Source: Phaeosaccion multiseriatum (lineage: Eukaryota > Ochrophyta, other classes). Taken from it: a stretch of 64,000 nt of DNA. A program made the position numbers and the translations under genes. The notes below the pieces were generated by a model, which ran no database searches, was not told the origin of the DNA, and was given only the letters and a program-made list of their open reading frames with translations. The stretch spans positions 2,046,001 through 2,110,000 of the forward strand of contig OZ218953.1 in NCBI GenBank assembly GCA_965112735.1, written 5' to 3'. Shown here one piece after another: positions 52,681 to 64,000 of the stretch; within the stretch, counting starts at the first letter, position 1, and each line of letters starts with the position of its first letter.

Positions 52681-54117
52681 CGATGCGATCGTCTTTTCCA
52701 GTTTCAGCTTGCTCTCTGTCCGCTGGCGATGATGAAGTGGTGACCTCATTCGATGCTGCCCTCATCTCCTCTTGCTTTTTCTCTTTCTTCTCCTGCAGCT
52801 GCTGGGCAGGGGAGGGAGGGGGTCCGAAGGAGAACGTCACGGTGTCAACGACGTCCACCCCCACTGTCCCCGTCGGAATGACCTCCACCCAATCCCACCA
52901 GGGGCCGTGCGGTAGGAGTGCAGGGCACCCCTTCGGCAGCATCAAGGGTGCCTCCTTCCCCCCTCCGCCCTCCTCCCCTTCCCCCTCCTCTCTTCCGTCC
53001 TGGGGTTGTCTCGTCAATCTTCCACTTGACTCTGGTCTATGCCTACGTCCCTTCTCCTCCTCCTCCTCTCCCTCCTCTTCGTTGCTTATGATGCCTTTGT
53101 GGGCCTGGGGTGGAGTCTCCATGAGCTTCCTCCGCCTTCCCCCCACAGACGGACGCGCTGTTCTGCTGCTGGGGGGAGGGCTTCGCGCCTGCTGAGACGC
53201 CGAAGATTGCTGCTCCTGCCCTAGCCCCTGCTTGTTGGCGATGGAATTACCCCCGCAATAAAGGCCGTTGTTCCTAGAGTTTCGGCGTGGTAGGGGCACG
53301 CTTTCGACTCCCGTGGTTTCTGGCACTGATCGATTTCCACCGCTGCCCTCCTCGCTCTCTTCCTCCTCCTCCTGTTGCTCCTCCTGTTGCTCGTCCTCAT
53401 CCTCTTGCTCCTCCTCCGCCAGCTTCAGCACCTCCTCAAACGCCTGCAGCTTGGTGTCAATCGTGTTACGCTGCACCACTCTCGCCGCCTCCTCTTGCTT
53501 ACGCGACAAAGCCCTGACTTTGACCTCCTCCCCTACGAAGGAGTCATGTGTACTCTGCTTCCTGATAATAGGTGCTCTCTTCTCCCTCTCTCTTCGCTCC
53601 TCTTCCCTGCGTCTCGCCCGCTCCACCATTCTGGGCCCCACCGTGGACAGGTCGATGCCCAGGCTTTGCATCAACTCCTCCCGACCAAGCGACTCTTCAG
53701 CAGGGTCCTCCAATGGCATGCCCCCGCTGCGACGGTCTCCCCTCTTTCGCAGCCTGTTGCTCTCCTTGTCGAGGGCTTCCTCCTTGAGCTCGCGGAGCAC
53801 GCGTTTCCGTTCATCCCTGTAGAGCGGAGCACACACACGACGAAGCTGTTAGCAGCCTACTAGGAACGAAACAGGCGGTTCTTTGACTTGTCTCACCTTG
53901 CACAAGCAGCTCTGGCCCTCTGTTGCAGCCGCTGGATGCCGCTGGCGCTGATGTCGAAAAGGTCATTGAGCTTAACAGCGGCCTCCCAGCGCTGGACTCC
54001 GGTGTTCGTCTTACTCTCGTAAATGGCCTTCCTGCAAGCCTCCACAAGGGGGTGGGCCGAGGCATCCACCTCGTTGATAGGGTGGTCGAGGGCCTGTCGG
54101 GGCGGGGCAGAAGGCAT
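49655..54117 (-). CDS. Unknown large charged protein (1343 residues)
   Basis: Exons 54117-53897, 53816-52420, 52264-51445 and 51248-49655 join in phase. The first exon has a compact helical region (ALDHPINEVDASAHPLVEAC, then RWEAAVKLNDLFDISASGIQ) running into a coiled-coil-like basic segment (DERKRVLRELKEEALDKESN). Long Glu/Gln-rich low-complexity follows, then short conserved-looking blocks: GPWWDWVEVIPTGTVGVDVV, AAGQMIAFREDLTPDRFADL, SVEEVENALEDMWQGVFGRW, ERPTYYRSFWRGG, FKLVSIFVYGNRLSSHLCPV and LWADWTMDFTTGRWRLLEVH. A run of about 35 Ser (GGA repeats on the plus strand, 52081-52175) interrupts the coding sequence. Another Cys pair occurs in CKAVMLCGTCFDICL. I do not recognise the family. 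The pattern of short conserved blocks spaced by linkers suggests a cytoskeletal or ciliary scaffold, but this is a guess. Confidence 0.65.
52081..52175. repeat. (GGA)n trinucleotide repeat encoding poly-Ser
   Basis: On the coding (minus) strand it reads (TCC)n and encodes about 35 consecutive Ser inside the 1343-residue protein. It is one of the few long trinucleotide runs in this window that is translated. Confidence 0.9.
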
Positions 54118-54290
54118 CGTGGGTTCCCAAAAAAGCTGCTTCCTCTTACTATTGATGTCACGTCATGAAATGACTGCAAATCTCTTCCTCCTACTCCTTG
54201 TTTTCTTCTTTTTCTTTTGCGCTCTTTTTTCCTCCTCCTCCCCCTCCTCCTCCAAAAAAATCGAAACTGTGGGCATAAGTTGCCATCCAC

Positions 54291-57200
54291 GTGAGAGGCA
54301 AGATGATCCCCGGGGGCCAAACCATTAGCGCTTATCGATTTAGTTTTGTGATGACGAGAAAAGGCACTGCAGCTGCGGCTGCCAAGGCGGCTGCGGCTTC
54401 CAATTTGCAGGAGGCGGCAGCAGCTGCAGCAGCGGCTGCGGCGTCGTCGGGAAATGGCGGTTCGGACATCTACTCTTACGAGGAACAGCAGGAGCGGGAG
54501 ACGGAGATGAAGCTGCTGCACCAACCTGTGAAGCTTTGGTGGCTGAAGGGAGGGGGTGCGGCGCCGGCGGGGAGGGCGACGAGGGGGAAGAGAAAGGCAG
54601 CTGCTGTCAGCGGCGATGGTGCGGGAAGTGGAGTAGTGAAGGAGCTGAAGGATAAGTTTGGGCAGGATTTTCCCATGTTTTGGCAAGATCTCAAGGAATG
54701 GGAGGGGTGGAGGGAGGTGAAGAAGGCCTACATGCTGGCCACGGAGGGCGGGACCAATAGCGGCGGTGAAGTTGGGGCGGGAGAGGCTGCGGCTCCGGCT
54801 GCTGCGGTGGCTACAGGAGGTGCCAAGGCCAAGCTCAAGGCCAAGGCCAAACCGAAGGGCAAGGCCGCGACAGCCAAAGCCAAGGCCAAGGCTGCCAAGG
54901 AGGAGGAGGAGATGGCGAAGGAGGAGGGGGGGGGGGAGGCGGGTAGTGCAGCGGCGGATGCGCTGGCAAGAGGCGGAGACGCTTCCCCGGCCGACCTTGT
55001 GGTAGCCGCCGTCACCGACGAGAAGGCCGAAGGCAAGCAGGAGGGGGAGGAGGAGGTGGCGGGAGGTGGAGAAGGAGAGGCCGCCCCCCCGGTCCCAATA
55101 GAATCAAAGCAGGAGGGCGGGGAGGAAGAGCAGGGGAATGGGGTGAAGGAGGAGGAGGAGGCGGAGGCGGAGAAGGTCGACGTGAAGGTCGAGGAGGGGG
55201 CAAACGGGGCCGCCGCCGACGGGGAGGAGGAAGCTGAGAAGGAAGCTCCTTCTGGTGCTGCTCCTGTCGCGATGGAGGAGGCGAAAGGAGGAGGCGAAGA
55301 GGCGGAAACAGCACAGGTCAAAGTAGAAGGGAGCGGCGGTGACGCGGCATTGACGGTAGCATCAGCAGCAGCAGCAGCAGCAGCAGTTGGTGATACAGAA
55401 GTTAAGGTAGAGGCAGACAAACAGATACCACCAGCAGCACCACCAGTAGCATCAGCAGCAGGAGGAGGAGAGGCGGAGGGGGCACCCGAGCGGAAGCGGA
55501 AGAAGCGCTGGGGAGAGGCAAAAAAGAGCCGCTGGGGGGGGGCAGAGGACGCGGTGGCCAATGGGGGAGGCGCGGAGGGGGAGGGTGGCAGTAAGAGGAA
55601 GTCACGGTGGGCCACTGACCCTTCCGCCAACCCACTGCTGGGGCTGCCCGGTATGGTAGGACCTGGGATCACAGAGGACCAGAGGCAAGAGGTGAGGGCT
55701 CTATATGATGCTATATATAGTGCTTAGTTCCCTTTGGGGGAGGGAGGGCGGGGGGGGAGGGGAAGGAGGAGGGAGGGAGGCAGGGAGGGTGAGTGGGTGG
55801 AACGCTGGGACAGATGGACGGAGGGAGGGCGGGCGAGGGGGGGGAGGGGGGGAGAGACGGAGGGAGGGAGGGCGAGGGGGTGGGTGGGACGGAGGGACGG
55901 AGGGAGGGAGGGAGGGAGGGAGCACAGCAAGCCATGTGTCGAGCTTTTCCAACTCTATTTGTTACGCTTTTTCATACTTCCCTGTTGTTGGTTCTGGTAT
56001 TGGGATTTGTTGTCTCACGTGATGGCGAAGTGGGCTGTCAGCTGCAAGCACCATCGCAAGGCGGCTCTCCGGCTCCTGCCTGCGTGTTCTCCGCTCACTC
56101 ATTCGTAATTCCCTCCCCTTCCTCCCTCCCTCCCCATTCCATCTATCTCATCTATCTTGCTTTCCCTTCCCTCAGGCGTTGGTGCTCCAGCTGCGACTCA
56201 AGACTGTGAATGAGAAGATGCTGACTGTGGTGGCGGATGCCAAAGCGGAGGAAGAGAACCCGAACAGACCCCCCTCTCCCCCTCCTCAGTACGACGGAAT
56301 GGTGAGTGAGATTCCATACACAGCAGAGCAAAGCAGGGCAAAGTAATGACCCAACGATTGACTGCTCAACAAACGGATGAGTTGACTGACTGACTGATTA
56401 ACTGGCTGCACGACTCTCTCTCTCACGCACACACTCTCTCACACACTCACACACACAGGGCAAGCGCGTCAACACGCGGGAGGTGCGCATGAAGGAGGCT
56501 CTGACGAGTGAGAGGGCAAAGATTATTGAGGGACTGATGGGCCTCAATCCGGCCTTCAAGCCGCCCGCTGACTACAAGGCCAGCAAGCCGCATAGGAAGG
56601 TAGGTAGAGGGAGGAGGGAGGAGGTAGGGGGTAGGGGGGCATGGTTGTGTGTGTGCGTGTGTGTGCGCGCGCGTGTGTCTCTCTTGGTGGAAGTCCTCAA
56701 TGTTTGTTGCTTCGTTTTGTTTCGCTCTGCAGGTGTACATCCCTACCAAGGAGTACCCGGGGTACAACTTCATAGGACTCATCATTGGGCCCCGAGGGAA
56801 TACCCAAAAGAGCATGGAGAGAGACACAGGTAGGTCAGAGGTCGGACAAAGGCTCTCTCCCTCTCTGTCTGTCTCTCTTGGCGCCTGTCCTTTCCTTCGT
56901 CGGGGGGGTGTTAGGGGAGAAAAAGGAAGGGTGGGTGCCTTGGATTTGCTTTGCTGTACAAGAAGGTCATTCACCAGTGCATTCACACACAGAACCACTG
57001 CATTCATACACAGAAACACTGACCTTCCTTCCAAACTAACCACACAGGCTGCAAGATCGCAATTCGCGGGCGAGGCAGCGTGAAGGAGGGCAGCAGGAAA
57101 GGAAAACCCATGGACGAAGACGACGATCTTCACGTGTATCTGAGCGGCCCTACTCAGGTCAGTCAGTCAGTCAGTCAGTCAAGTCAGTCCGTCCGTCAGT

Positions 57201-58754
57201 CATTCAGCCTTAGGTCACCTTTTTTCACTGTCTCTTACCTGGAAAACCGCTCTTCCTCTTTCTTTTTCGTCCTCCCCATTTTCCTTTTGTCGCTTCCCCC
57301 ACATCGTATCTTCTCTTCTCTCCTTCTCTTCCTTTCCGCTCTGCTCTATCTCTCCACATCTATCCTCTTGTGCATCACTCACTCCTCTCACTCCCCCACT
57401 CACTCACTCCACTCGCTGTACTCACTCACTCACAGGTGGCGGTGGATGAGGCAGCCAAGAAGGTGGAGTCCCTCCTCCGACCCCTCGACGACGACAAGAA
57501 CGAGCACAAGCAGAAGCAGCTGCGCGAGCTTGCCCTCATCAACGGAACCCTCCGAGAAGAGGACTACTGCCACGGCTGCGGGGAGAAGGGCCACCGTCTC
57601 TACGAGTGTCCCAAGAATGTGGCCAAGGGGAGGACGTTCGACGTACGTTGCGCCATCTGTGGTGACACGAGTCACCCCACACGCGATTGCGCAGTGAAGC
57701 GGCAGCAGGAGGCGATGGGCATGGGAACCAGCAAGGTGAGTTATTTTTGGTTTCAGTTTCGGTTACCTCCTCCTCTTCCCTCACTCTTCTTCCTGCACAT
57801 TCACCCCCTCCTTCTCCCCTCCATTTTCCCTTCCAGGCGGTCCTTGATCAAGAATACATGTCCTTTATGAGCGAGCTAGGAGGAGAAGGAGGAGGGGGAG
57901 GAGCGGGAGCAGGAGGGGGACGAGGAGGAGGAGCAGCAGCAGCAGCAGCAGGAGGAGGAGGAGGAGGAGGAGCGCCTGGAGGGGGGGCAGGGGGTGCAGG
58001 AGGAGGTCGAGGGGGAGGAGTAGGAGGGGCGCCGCCACCGCCGCCACCAGTGCCGATCCAATTGGGCCAGCAGCAACAGTCGTATGGGCAGCCGCAGCAG
58101 TATAACGGAGCCCCCCCAGCTCCCCCTCCCCCACCCCCGCCTCCCCCCGCAGCTCCCTCGCCGTATTCCGCGGATCCGTATGGGCAGCAGCAGTATGGTC
58201 AGCAGCCACAAGCGACGAGCTACGGCCAGTATCAGCAGGCACCACCGCCACCGCCACCGCCGTCTCAGGCGAGTGCGTACGGCGGGTATGATCAACAGGG
58301 GACTTATGGGGGACAGCAGCAGGCAGCAGGGGCGTATGGGGGACAACAGCAGGCGTACGGAGGACAGCAAGGAGGAGGAGCGTATGGTGCAGCGGCGGCG
58401 CCCCCGCCCCCACCAGCGCCGGAAGGGTACTCCTCCGAACCCTATGGGCAACAACAGGCGCAGCAGCAAGGGTACGCACAGCAGCAGCAGCAGCAGCAGC
58501 AGCAGGCTGGGTACGACTACTACGGGGGGGGAGGGTACGGCGGTCAGCACCAGCAGCCTGTGGCACCGGGTTATGGGGCAGCCCCTCAGGCTGCTGGAGG
58601 CTATGCCCCTCAGGGGGGTTATGATGCTAGTGGGTACGGGGGCGGCTATGGGAGCTATGGTGGTGGTGGTGGTGGTGGTGGATACAGCCAACCCCCGCCA
58701 CCGCCGCCGATGGAGGGGCAGCCTCCTCCTCCTCCTGGCCCACCGCCTCCTTAG
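54291..58754 (+). CDS. SF1: Splicing factor 1 / branch-point binding protein
   Basis: Exons 54291-55691, 56176-56301, 56459-56599, 56733-56829, 57048-57157, 57436-57735 and 57837-58754 give 1030 residues. The SF1 helix-hairpin region ([33 protein letters not shown]), the KH domain with [19 protein letters not shown] and [14 protein letters not shown], the QUA2-like helix and two CCHC zinc knuckles ([28 protein letters not shown]) are in the usual order. A long Pro/Gln/Tyr/Gly-rich tail follows, as in SF1. The protein recognises the intron branch-point adenosine and hands it to U2 snRNP through U2AF. Unusually, about 460 residues precede the core: an N-terminal domain ([20 protein letters not shown]), a long Ala/Lys/Glu-rich stretch and then three Arg-Trp motifs resembling the U2AF-ligand motif. 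It is divergent from the 1343-residue gene, about 170 bp away. ATGs at 54291, 54303 and 54351 are possible. Confidence 0.93.
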
Positions 58755-58764
58755 AATATACCCT

Positions 58765-58802
<38 letters not shown>

Positions 58803-59193
58803 GTGGTTGTTGTCTTGTCAAGGCAGTGAGGGGCGGAGGTCTGTGCACGAAGGGAGAGAGAGGGGGGCAAAGGCGAAGAGAACAGTGAACTGACTCGTAG
58901 GCAGGGGTGTTGGGTGAGTAAGGACTGAGGAGGGACAGGGTGTGTGTGGAGGGGGTGTCAGTGTTGGGTTGACGCCAGCGGTTCAACGTCTCTCTTACCG
59001 AGGAACAAACCACGTGTGGAGTAAGAAGGTGAAAGACAACCTTCAACCGCTTAAACCATAAGACCCGAAAGGGACCTTTCCTTATCTAATTGTATATCTT
59101 AACATTCGTTTTTCGCCGGAACGCGATGAATTATGAGAGAGCTCCTGCTCTGTGCCATCTAAGCTATCTATCGACTTCAGTTTCAGTTTCAGT
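58755..59193. other. Convergent intergenic spacer
   Basis: Between SF1 (+) and the ENTH-like gene (-). It starts with a (GA)n run (58768-58798), probably in the SF1 3' untranslated region. No gene is seen. Confidence 0.6.
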
Positions 59194-59640
59194 TTAGAAC
59201 TCGTCATCGTAGTCGTCTTCGTCCTCAGACTCTTCCTCGTCCTCCTCCTCCTCCTCCTCGTCCTCCTCCCCCTCCTCCTCCTCCTCCCCCTCCTCATCCT
59301 CATCTTCCTCCTCGTCGTCCTCTTCCTCCCCTTCGTCGCCGCCCTCTTCCCCTTCGTCCTCCTCCTCCTTTGCGGCTGCTGCTGCTGGCGACGAAGGCGA
59401 TGATGCTGCTGCTATTCTCGTCGGTGCTGCAGTCGCTGCACCCACGTCCTCGTCGCTCTCTGTCTCCTCCTCCTCTTCCTCCTCTTCCTCGACAGGGGCC
59501 AGACTCAGTTGGTCCCCTGTCAGTCGCTCAATGTCGAAGGGTCCTCCTGCCTCCTTGGACTTTGGAACCTTGTTCACGTAGGTAAGGAATCTGCAGGAGA
59601 GGAGTCGTAGTGAGAACACAACGTGGGGTCGAAGCGGGCG

Positions 59641-59678
<38 letters not shown>

Positions 59679-62600
59679 CAGCATTAAAAAGGGAGATGGT
59701 CAAAGTCAGCGCGGGGGAGTGAGCGAATTCGTGCGTGCGTAGCTCTCGCTGGGCGGGGGAAAGACGGACAGACAGATAGCAGACAGCAGACAGACAGATA
59801 AGACACACAGACAGATACACATACAGCGAGCAAGCCAAGCCGAGGCAGGCAGACCAGCAGGACCAGGATCCGCCCCCCCCCCGCAACTCCTCACTTCTTG
59901 AGATCGTCCTGAATGTTGAGGGCTGCCTCTAACTCCGCCTTCTTGCGAGCCAACACCTTGGCCTTCTTGGGGCTCAGAGAATCGTCGCCAGCGAAGTCTG
60001 CTTGCTTGAGACGCTGTACACCCTCCAGCACTACCTCCCACAGCAGCACCAGGTCCTGAGCAAGTGAGTGGGTGCGTGTGTTTGTATGAATGTGAGTGCG
60101 CAGGGAAGTAGACAGACGTGAGAACTGTTGAAAAGGAGAGAAATACGTGACTGACTGCTGACGTGCTGCACGCATCTGTGCAGCACATCTCTCCCCTGCC
60201 CGCTCCCTCTCCCTCTCACACATATTTTCACTTTCTCTCCCTCTCTCTCGCGCGCACACTTTCTTTACTTCTTACACTCTCCCTCCTCTCATCTCCCTCC
60301 CTTCTTACACTCTCCCTCCTCTCATCTCCCTCCCTTCTCACTCTCTCTCTCTCTCACGCACTCCCTCTCCCTCACCAGCGCAACGTAGCAAGAGACTGCA
60401 TCAGTCAACACATGCTCAAGTCCCTTCGGGGCTCTGACGCTCATGCCTAGGCGAATGGCGTCGAGGCAAGCGGTCATGGCCTCCACAGCCGCAAATTCCG
60501 TCGACTGCAATAAAATAAGGAGGAGGAGGAGGAGGAGGAGGAGGAGGAGGCGGAGGAAGAGGAGGAGGTAGAGGAGGAGGAGGAGGAGGAGGAGGACGAG
60601 GAGGAGGAGGAGGAGGAGAAGGAGGAGGAGGAGAAGGAGGAGGAGGAGGAGGAGGAGGAGGAGGAGGAGGAGAAGGAGGAGGAGAAGGAGGAGGAGGAGG
60701 AGGAGGAGGAGGAGGAGGAGGAGGAGGAGGAGGAGGAGGGGGGGGGGAGGAGGCCATGCAAGCAAACAGTCCATGTCAACAACACAATGGTGTGAGGAGG
60801 AGCGAAGTACAAAGCGTGTCCGAGCATTCACCTCTCTCTAACCAACACACACTGCACTCCACCCACTCACTTACTCACGCACTCACCCACGCACTCACTC
60901 ACACACACTCAGCTCACCTCCTTGCCCTGTACGGTCTCCTCAAGCCTGTCCCCGCCCCCTTCAAAGTCAACAACGCGAGCCTTGCAGAACTTCCAATAGG
61001 CCTTGACGACGCCTTGGTAGTCCTTGCCCGCAGAGTTCACCGCCAGCACCTTGGCATTCTATCATGTAAGGAAGATGAGGGCATATATGCGGCAGAAAAA
61101 GGACAGAAATAAAGACAGGATGCCCCCAACAACAGCCAAAACAAACCAAACAAACGAGGCAAGGCCAATGGGTTGGGTTGGGTTGCGGAGGTGGGTGAGA
61201 AGAAAGGAGAAGCAAGTAGTAGTAGTAGTAGTAGTAGTAGAGTAGTAGAAGTAGTAGTACGATTGGAAACGGGAGAAAAAGAGGTGCTCAGAGGGATAAC
61301 TGGCAAGTAATGATATATCGCCCATTCAGCATTTTACTGTAAGAGACGTCATTCATGGTTTCATCATAGCACCTTCCATCCCTTCCTCCTGCCTGCTTCC
61401 CTACCACTCCCAGCCCCCGAGCAAGTGCATATATGCCCACGCTTCCGTCCCTCCCTCCGCCTCCCTCCCTCTCCCCACCCTCCTTCTCCCCCCCCACACC
61501 CTCCCAACCTGCCCACCACCCACTCACGTTGAAGTAGTTCTCCTTCCCCTTGGTCTTGGGGTAGGCCTTCTTGGTGAGGCGGAGCATGTTCCTGCGCAGT
61601 CGCACCGCAGAGCCCTCCACCACCTCGGCGGACAAGCAATGAAGCACCTGACAGGAGAGGAGTGAGGGGACAGATAGAACAGACGATGTAAAAAGAGGGG
61701 GTGTAGAAGAGGGGATAGATAGAAGAGGCCATGGATAGAAGAGGAGAATAGAGGCGAGGCGGGGCAGGGCAGGGCAAGGAAGGGAGAGGAAAAGGCAGGG
61801 CAGGGAAAGGTAGTGGGCGAGTGGATGGGAGAGTGGGTAGATGAGTGAGTGAGTGAGTGAGTGAGTGAAGTAACCCTCCCTCCTTTCTACCACTCCTCCA
61901 AACCTAAACCCAACCTAACCAAACTCCAACTCCAACCCCAACTTCCTCACCAGGATTGCCTTCATCGTAGTTCGCCAATCCTCCTCCCTCATACGCGCGT
62001 AAATCTTGCCCAATACCCGCTCAATGTGGCTCTTTCCCTTGGATCCCACCGGCTCGTCAAAGGAGGCATAGCGATTCATATCGTGCACCATGTCCTGGAT
62101 CTCCTCCCGGAAGGGCGCCGTGTCTGCCGGCCACGTCATGCTCAGAATGAACTTTTCCATTTGAGAAGAGTACATTCCCTTTGCCACTTTCTTCCACTCC
62201 CCCAACTTGCCCTGCCCATCCTCTGCTACAGTCTTGGCCTTCTGCACCATCGCGTTCGCCAAGCCCGACAGGAGCGCACCTCCCCCTCCCCCTCCTCCAC
62301 CTCCTGCTCCGCGTCCACCGCGTCGGGGGGCAGGAGGGCCCCCCTTGCCTCTACGAGCGGGGACTACTTGTCGGTCCTTCCTGTGGGGGTCAGGCGGGGA
62401 GGCAGGCAGGGCATGGGAGAGGGTTGACGAGGGGGGTGAGAGTAAGTAAGAGGGGGTGCTGGTGCTAAAGACCCAAACAAGGCCCGCAGAGGCAACCTCA
62501 CCCTCCCCCCCCCCCCACCCCACCCCACGCCACCCGCTTCTGTATGCTGGCACCGCACGCACCCACGTACCATCTCCAGTCATCCTCCTCTTCGTCATAC

Positions 62601-62923
62601 CCGTCGTACTCGTCATCGTATTCGTCGTCAAAATCATCCTCTTCCTCCTCGTATCTTCTCTTCGCACTACTGCCCCCTCCTCTCCCACTCCCTCCTCCTC
62701 CCCCTCCGCTTTTCCGCTTTGCGCTCCTGCTCCCTGGTCTTTCTGGCTCAGCAACACGTGTCTTCCCCCCTCCCCCTCCTCCTCCTCGTCCACCGCTGCT
62801 CGATCTTCCCGACCCTGCTCTACTCTTGGAACTCCTGCTGTTGCTGGTGCCACTACCTCTGCTGCCACTTCCCCCTGACTTTTTGGGGCGAGATGCCCCT
62901 CCTCCTCCTGTGTGGTACGCCAC
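59194..62923 (-). CDS. ENTH/ANTH-like helical protein with acidic tail
   Basis: Exons 62923-62571, 62380-61951, 61647-61528, 61058-60918, 60504-60376, 60055-59895 and 59590-59194 join in perfect phase to give 576 residues. The first 170 residues are Gly/Ser/Arg-rich with an acidic patch (YEEEEDDFDDEYDDEYDGYD). The helical core reads PFREEIQDMVHDMNRYASFD, HIERVLGKIYARMREEDWRT, TMKAILVLHCLSAEVVEGSA, ENYFNNAKVLAVNSAGKDYQ and VKAYWKFCKARVVDFEGGG. This resembles the phosphoinositide-binding ENTH/ANTH fold of clathrin adaptors (KAL-hLLHhL-L pattern and a YxxYL-like helix). The second helical part (LVLLWEVVLEGVQRLKQADF) resembles the ANTH extension. It ends with about 90 mostly acidic residues. Clathrin, NPF or DPW motifs are not obvious, so the family call is tentative. 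Intron 4 carries a GAGGAG array of about 230 bases. Confidence 0.65.
60519..60747. repeat. (GAG)n array in intron 4 of the ENTH-like gene
   Basis: About 75 GAG/GGA units with a few GAA, GCG and TAG interruptions. On the coding strand it is (CTC)n, a pure pyrimidine tract ending about 14 bases before the exon 5 acceptor at 60505. Confidence 0.95.
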
Positions 62924-63790
62924 GGCAGTTGAAAGCAGTGAGTCGGCAGATCAAAGCAACCAAACGGACAAGGACACATGCAAGGAGGAGGTTGCATTAG
63001 TTGTATGACATACGAGGGAGGGAAAGCTGCACTACTGCCCGAGTCTTGGTAAGATGCACGGCGGCATTGGCACCTACGGGCCCGGAGCGTTAGACACGTA
63101 GCAGCGTCGTCTCTGGTGTTGCCCTCACGATCCCTATAAGCACTGCTCCGCTGTCTGGCACCAGCGCTAAGAGCGAGGAGCGGACACGTCGCTGGCGACA
63201 TTGCCTGTACTGCCGCTACAAGCAAGTAGCACAAGGACAAGTGGCAGCCAACAGGAGGGAGCTCCCCGTGTAAACAATCCTTGCAACCATTCCTCGGCGC
63301 CTAACAAACTAATGGCCATAGCGCACAGCCGAGGACAGTCATACTTTCTTCTCTACATAGCCGGTGAGAGAAGCAGGGGCTCCACAACGGAGCCCCCCCA
63401 TCACAGTCTCTGTTTCTACTGTGAGGGACTTGCATGTGGGGACAGCCGCACGCATACCTCAGCCTGTTTCGCGACATCAACGCTTACCTCTGGAAGAGCG
63501 CGACGAGGAGGGAAGCGCCACCACAGTTGCCAGCAGCAGAGTTACGAGCACAAACAGCGCTATCCTCGGCGAAGCAGCCGCCATCGTACAATACGTCTCA
63601 GATGGAGGCAATCCACATCCCCAGGGGGGAGGATATGTCAATGACGAGTACGTAGAGTGCCATATTTGACGATTTTGCTAAAAGTAAAGTGGTACGCGGA
63701 CGGCCACCACCCACGCTTGGCGCTGTCTCGCAAGGAAAGCCTCAGGAGAGGACACCCCAAGGAACAAGGGCCTCTAGGGGAGAGGCGACG
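62924..63790. other. Divergent intergenic region
   Basis: About 870 bp between the ENTH-like gene (-) and a probable exon on the + strand at 63791. Open frames at 63201-63669 have ordinary composition but no recognisable domain or splice chain. They may be 5' untranslated sequence or an unrecognised small gene. Confidence 0.4.
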
Positions 63791-63889
63791 ATGGACAGTG
63801 TAGATTTTGTGCTCCAGGCTGTACCCGAGCTGAACGAAGAGGGAGATTTTCTCTCTCTCGAGGGGGCAGCCTTCTATGCCAATGGAGAG
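63791..63889 (+). CDS. Probable first coding exon of a gene continuing beyond the window
   Basis: An ATG at 63791 opens 33 codons in phase with a good donor (GAG|gtacgg at 63890). The peptide is acidic and non-repetitive (MDSVDFVLQAVPELNEEGDF, then SLEGAAFYANGE). It looks like a true N-terminus rather than low-complexity noise. The rest of the gene lies outside the window, so no function can be given. Confidence 0.4.
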
Positions 63890-64000
63890 GTACGGGGCGG
63901 GATGGGACGGGACGGCACAGGGGTTGACAGAGACAGGCTGGGGTGGCTCAGAGGGTCCAGATTAGGGAGCGAGTGGGGGGACGATGGAGGAAGAGCTGCT

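Noticed and set aside
54728-55672. Long antisense frame over SF1 exon 1
   Set aside because: Ser/Pro/Ala-rich shadow of the Ala/Glu/Lys-rich coding strand. No conserved feature.
60322-60831. Leu-rich, Pro-rich and Ser-rich frames over the GAG array
   Set aside because: Translation of an intronic GAG/CTC microsatellite in three frames.

Overview
This is nuclear DNA from an intron-rich eukaryote. Genes are cut into 2-15 short exons by GT-AG introns. Tri- and tetranucleotide repeats are everywhere, and nothing looks like an operon. The protein set fits a stramenopile, probably a photosynthetic ochrophyte: a SnoaL/NTF2-like protein behind a hydrophobic leader, BLIP-II/RCC1 repeats on a membrane anchor, a TMEM65-GAF fusion, and Gly/Gln/Ser-rich linkers. 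The group assignment is an inference from gene types. I recognise no species. All gene models were built by hand from splice signals, reading-frame phase and family motifs.

Layout, left to right. 1-1189: no supported gene. 1190-3197 (+): ER/secretory type II DnaJ. 3480-5247 (-): VOC (glyoxalase-fold) protein in five exons. 5421-6738 (+): METTL21-type methyltransferase. 7024-14457 (-): 15-exon RCC1/BLIP-II membrane protein, with a ~1.7 kb pure GACA array and a 260 bp AAGG array inside introns. 14741-16518 (+): SnoaL/NTF2-like protein. 17003-21671 (+) and 22259-26643 (-): two complete Xaa-Pro aminopeptidase P genes tail to tail, with eight of nine exons equal in length and a near-identical block in the middle. 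26845-28239 (+): short glucosidase II beta N-terminal-like protein. 28586-30498 (-): tandem-domain PhnB-like VOC protein. 30934-34737 (+): translation termination factor eRF3. 35888-37354 (-): unknown protein. 37582-40867 (+): nine-exon class I methyltransferase. 41238-43916 (-): intronless AGC-like kinase. 44354-45626 (+): four-helix membrane protein. 46000-49494 (-): TMEM65-GAF fusion. 49655-54117 (-): unknown 1343-residue charged protein. 54291-58754 (+): branch-point binding protein SF1. 59194-62923 (-): ENTH/ANTH-like protein. 63791-64000 (+): probable first exon of a further gene.

The genes are unrelated housekeeping functions: folding and ER quality control, peptide turnover, translation termination, splicing, methylation, signalling and mitochondrial membrane. 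Several neighbours are divergent with about 170-440 bp between start codons, so they may share promoters. The most unusual features are the sizes and positions of the intronic repeats. Many introns open with tandem copies of their own 5' splice site, and others carry long pyrimidine arrays. The paired aminopeptidases also carry what looks like a gene-conversion patch. No tRNA, rRNA, transposase, reverse transcriptase, CRISPR array or viral gene was seen.
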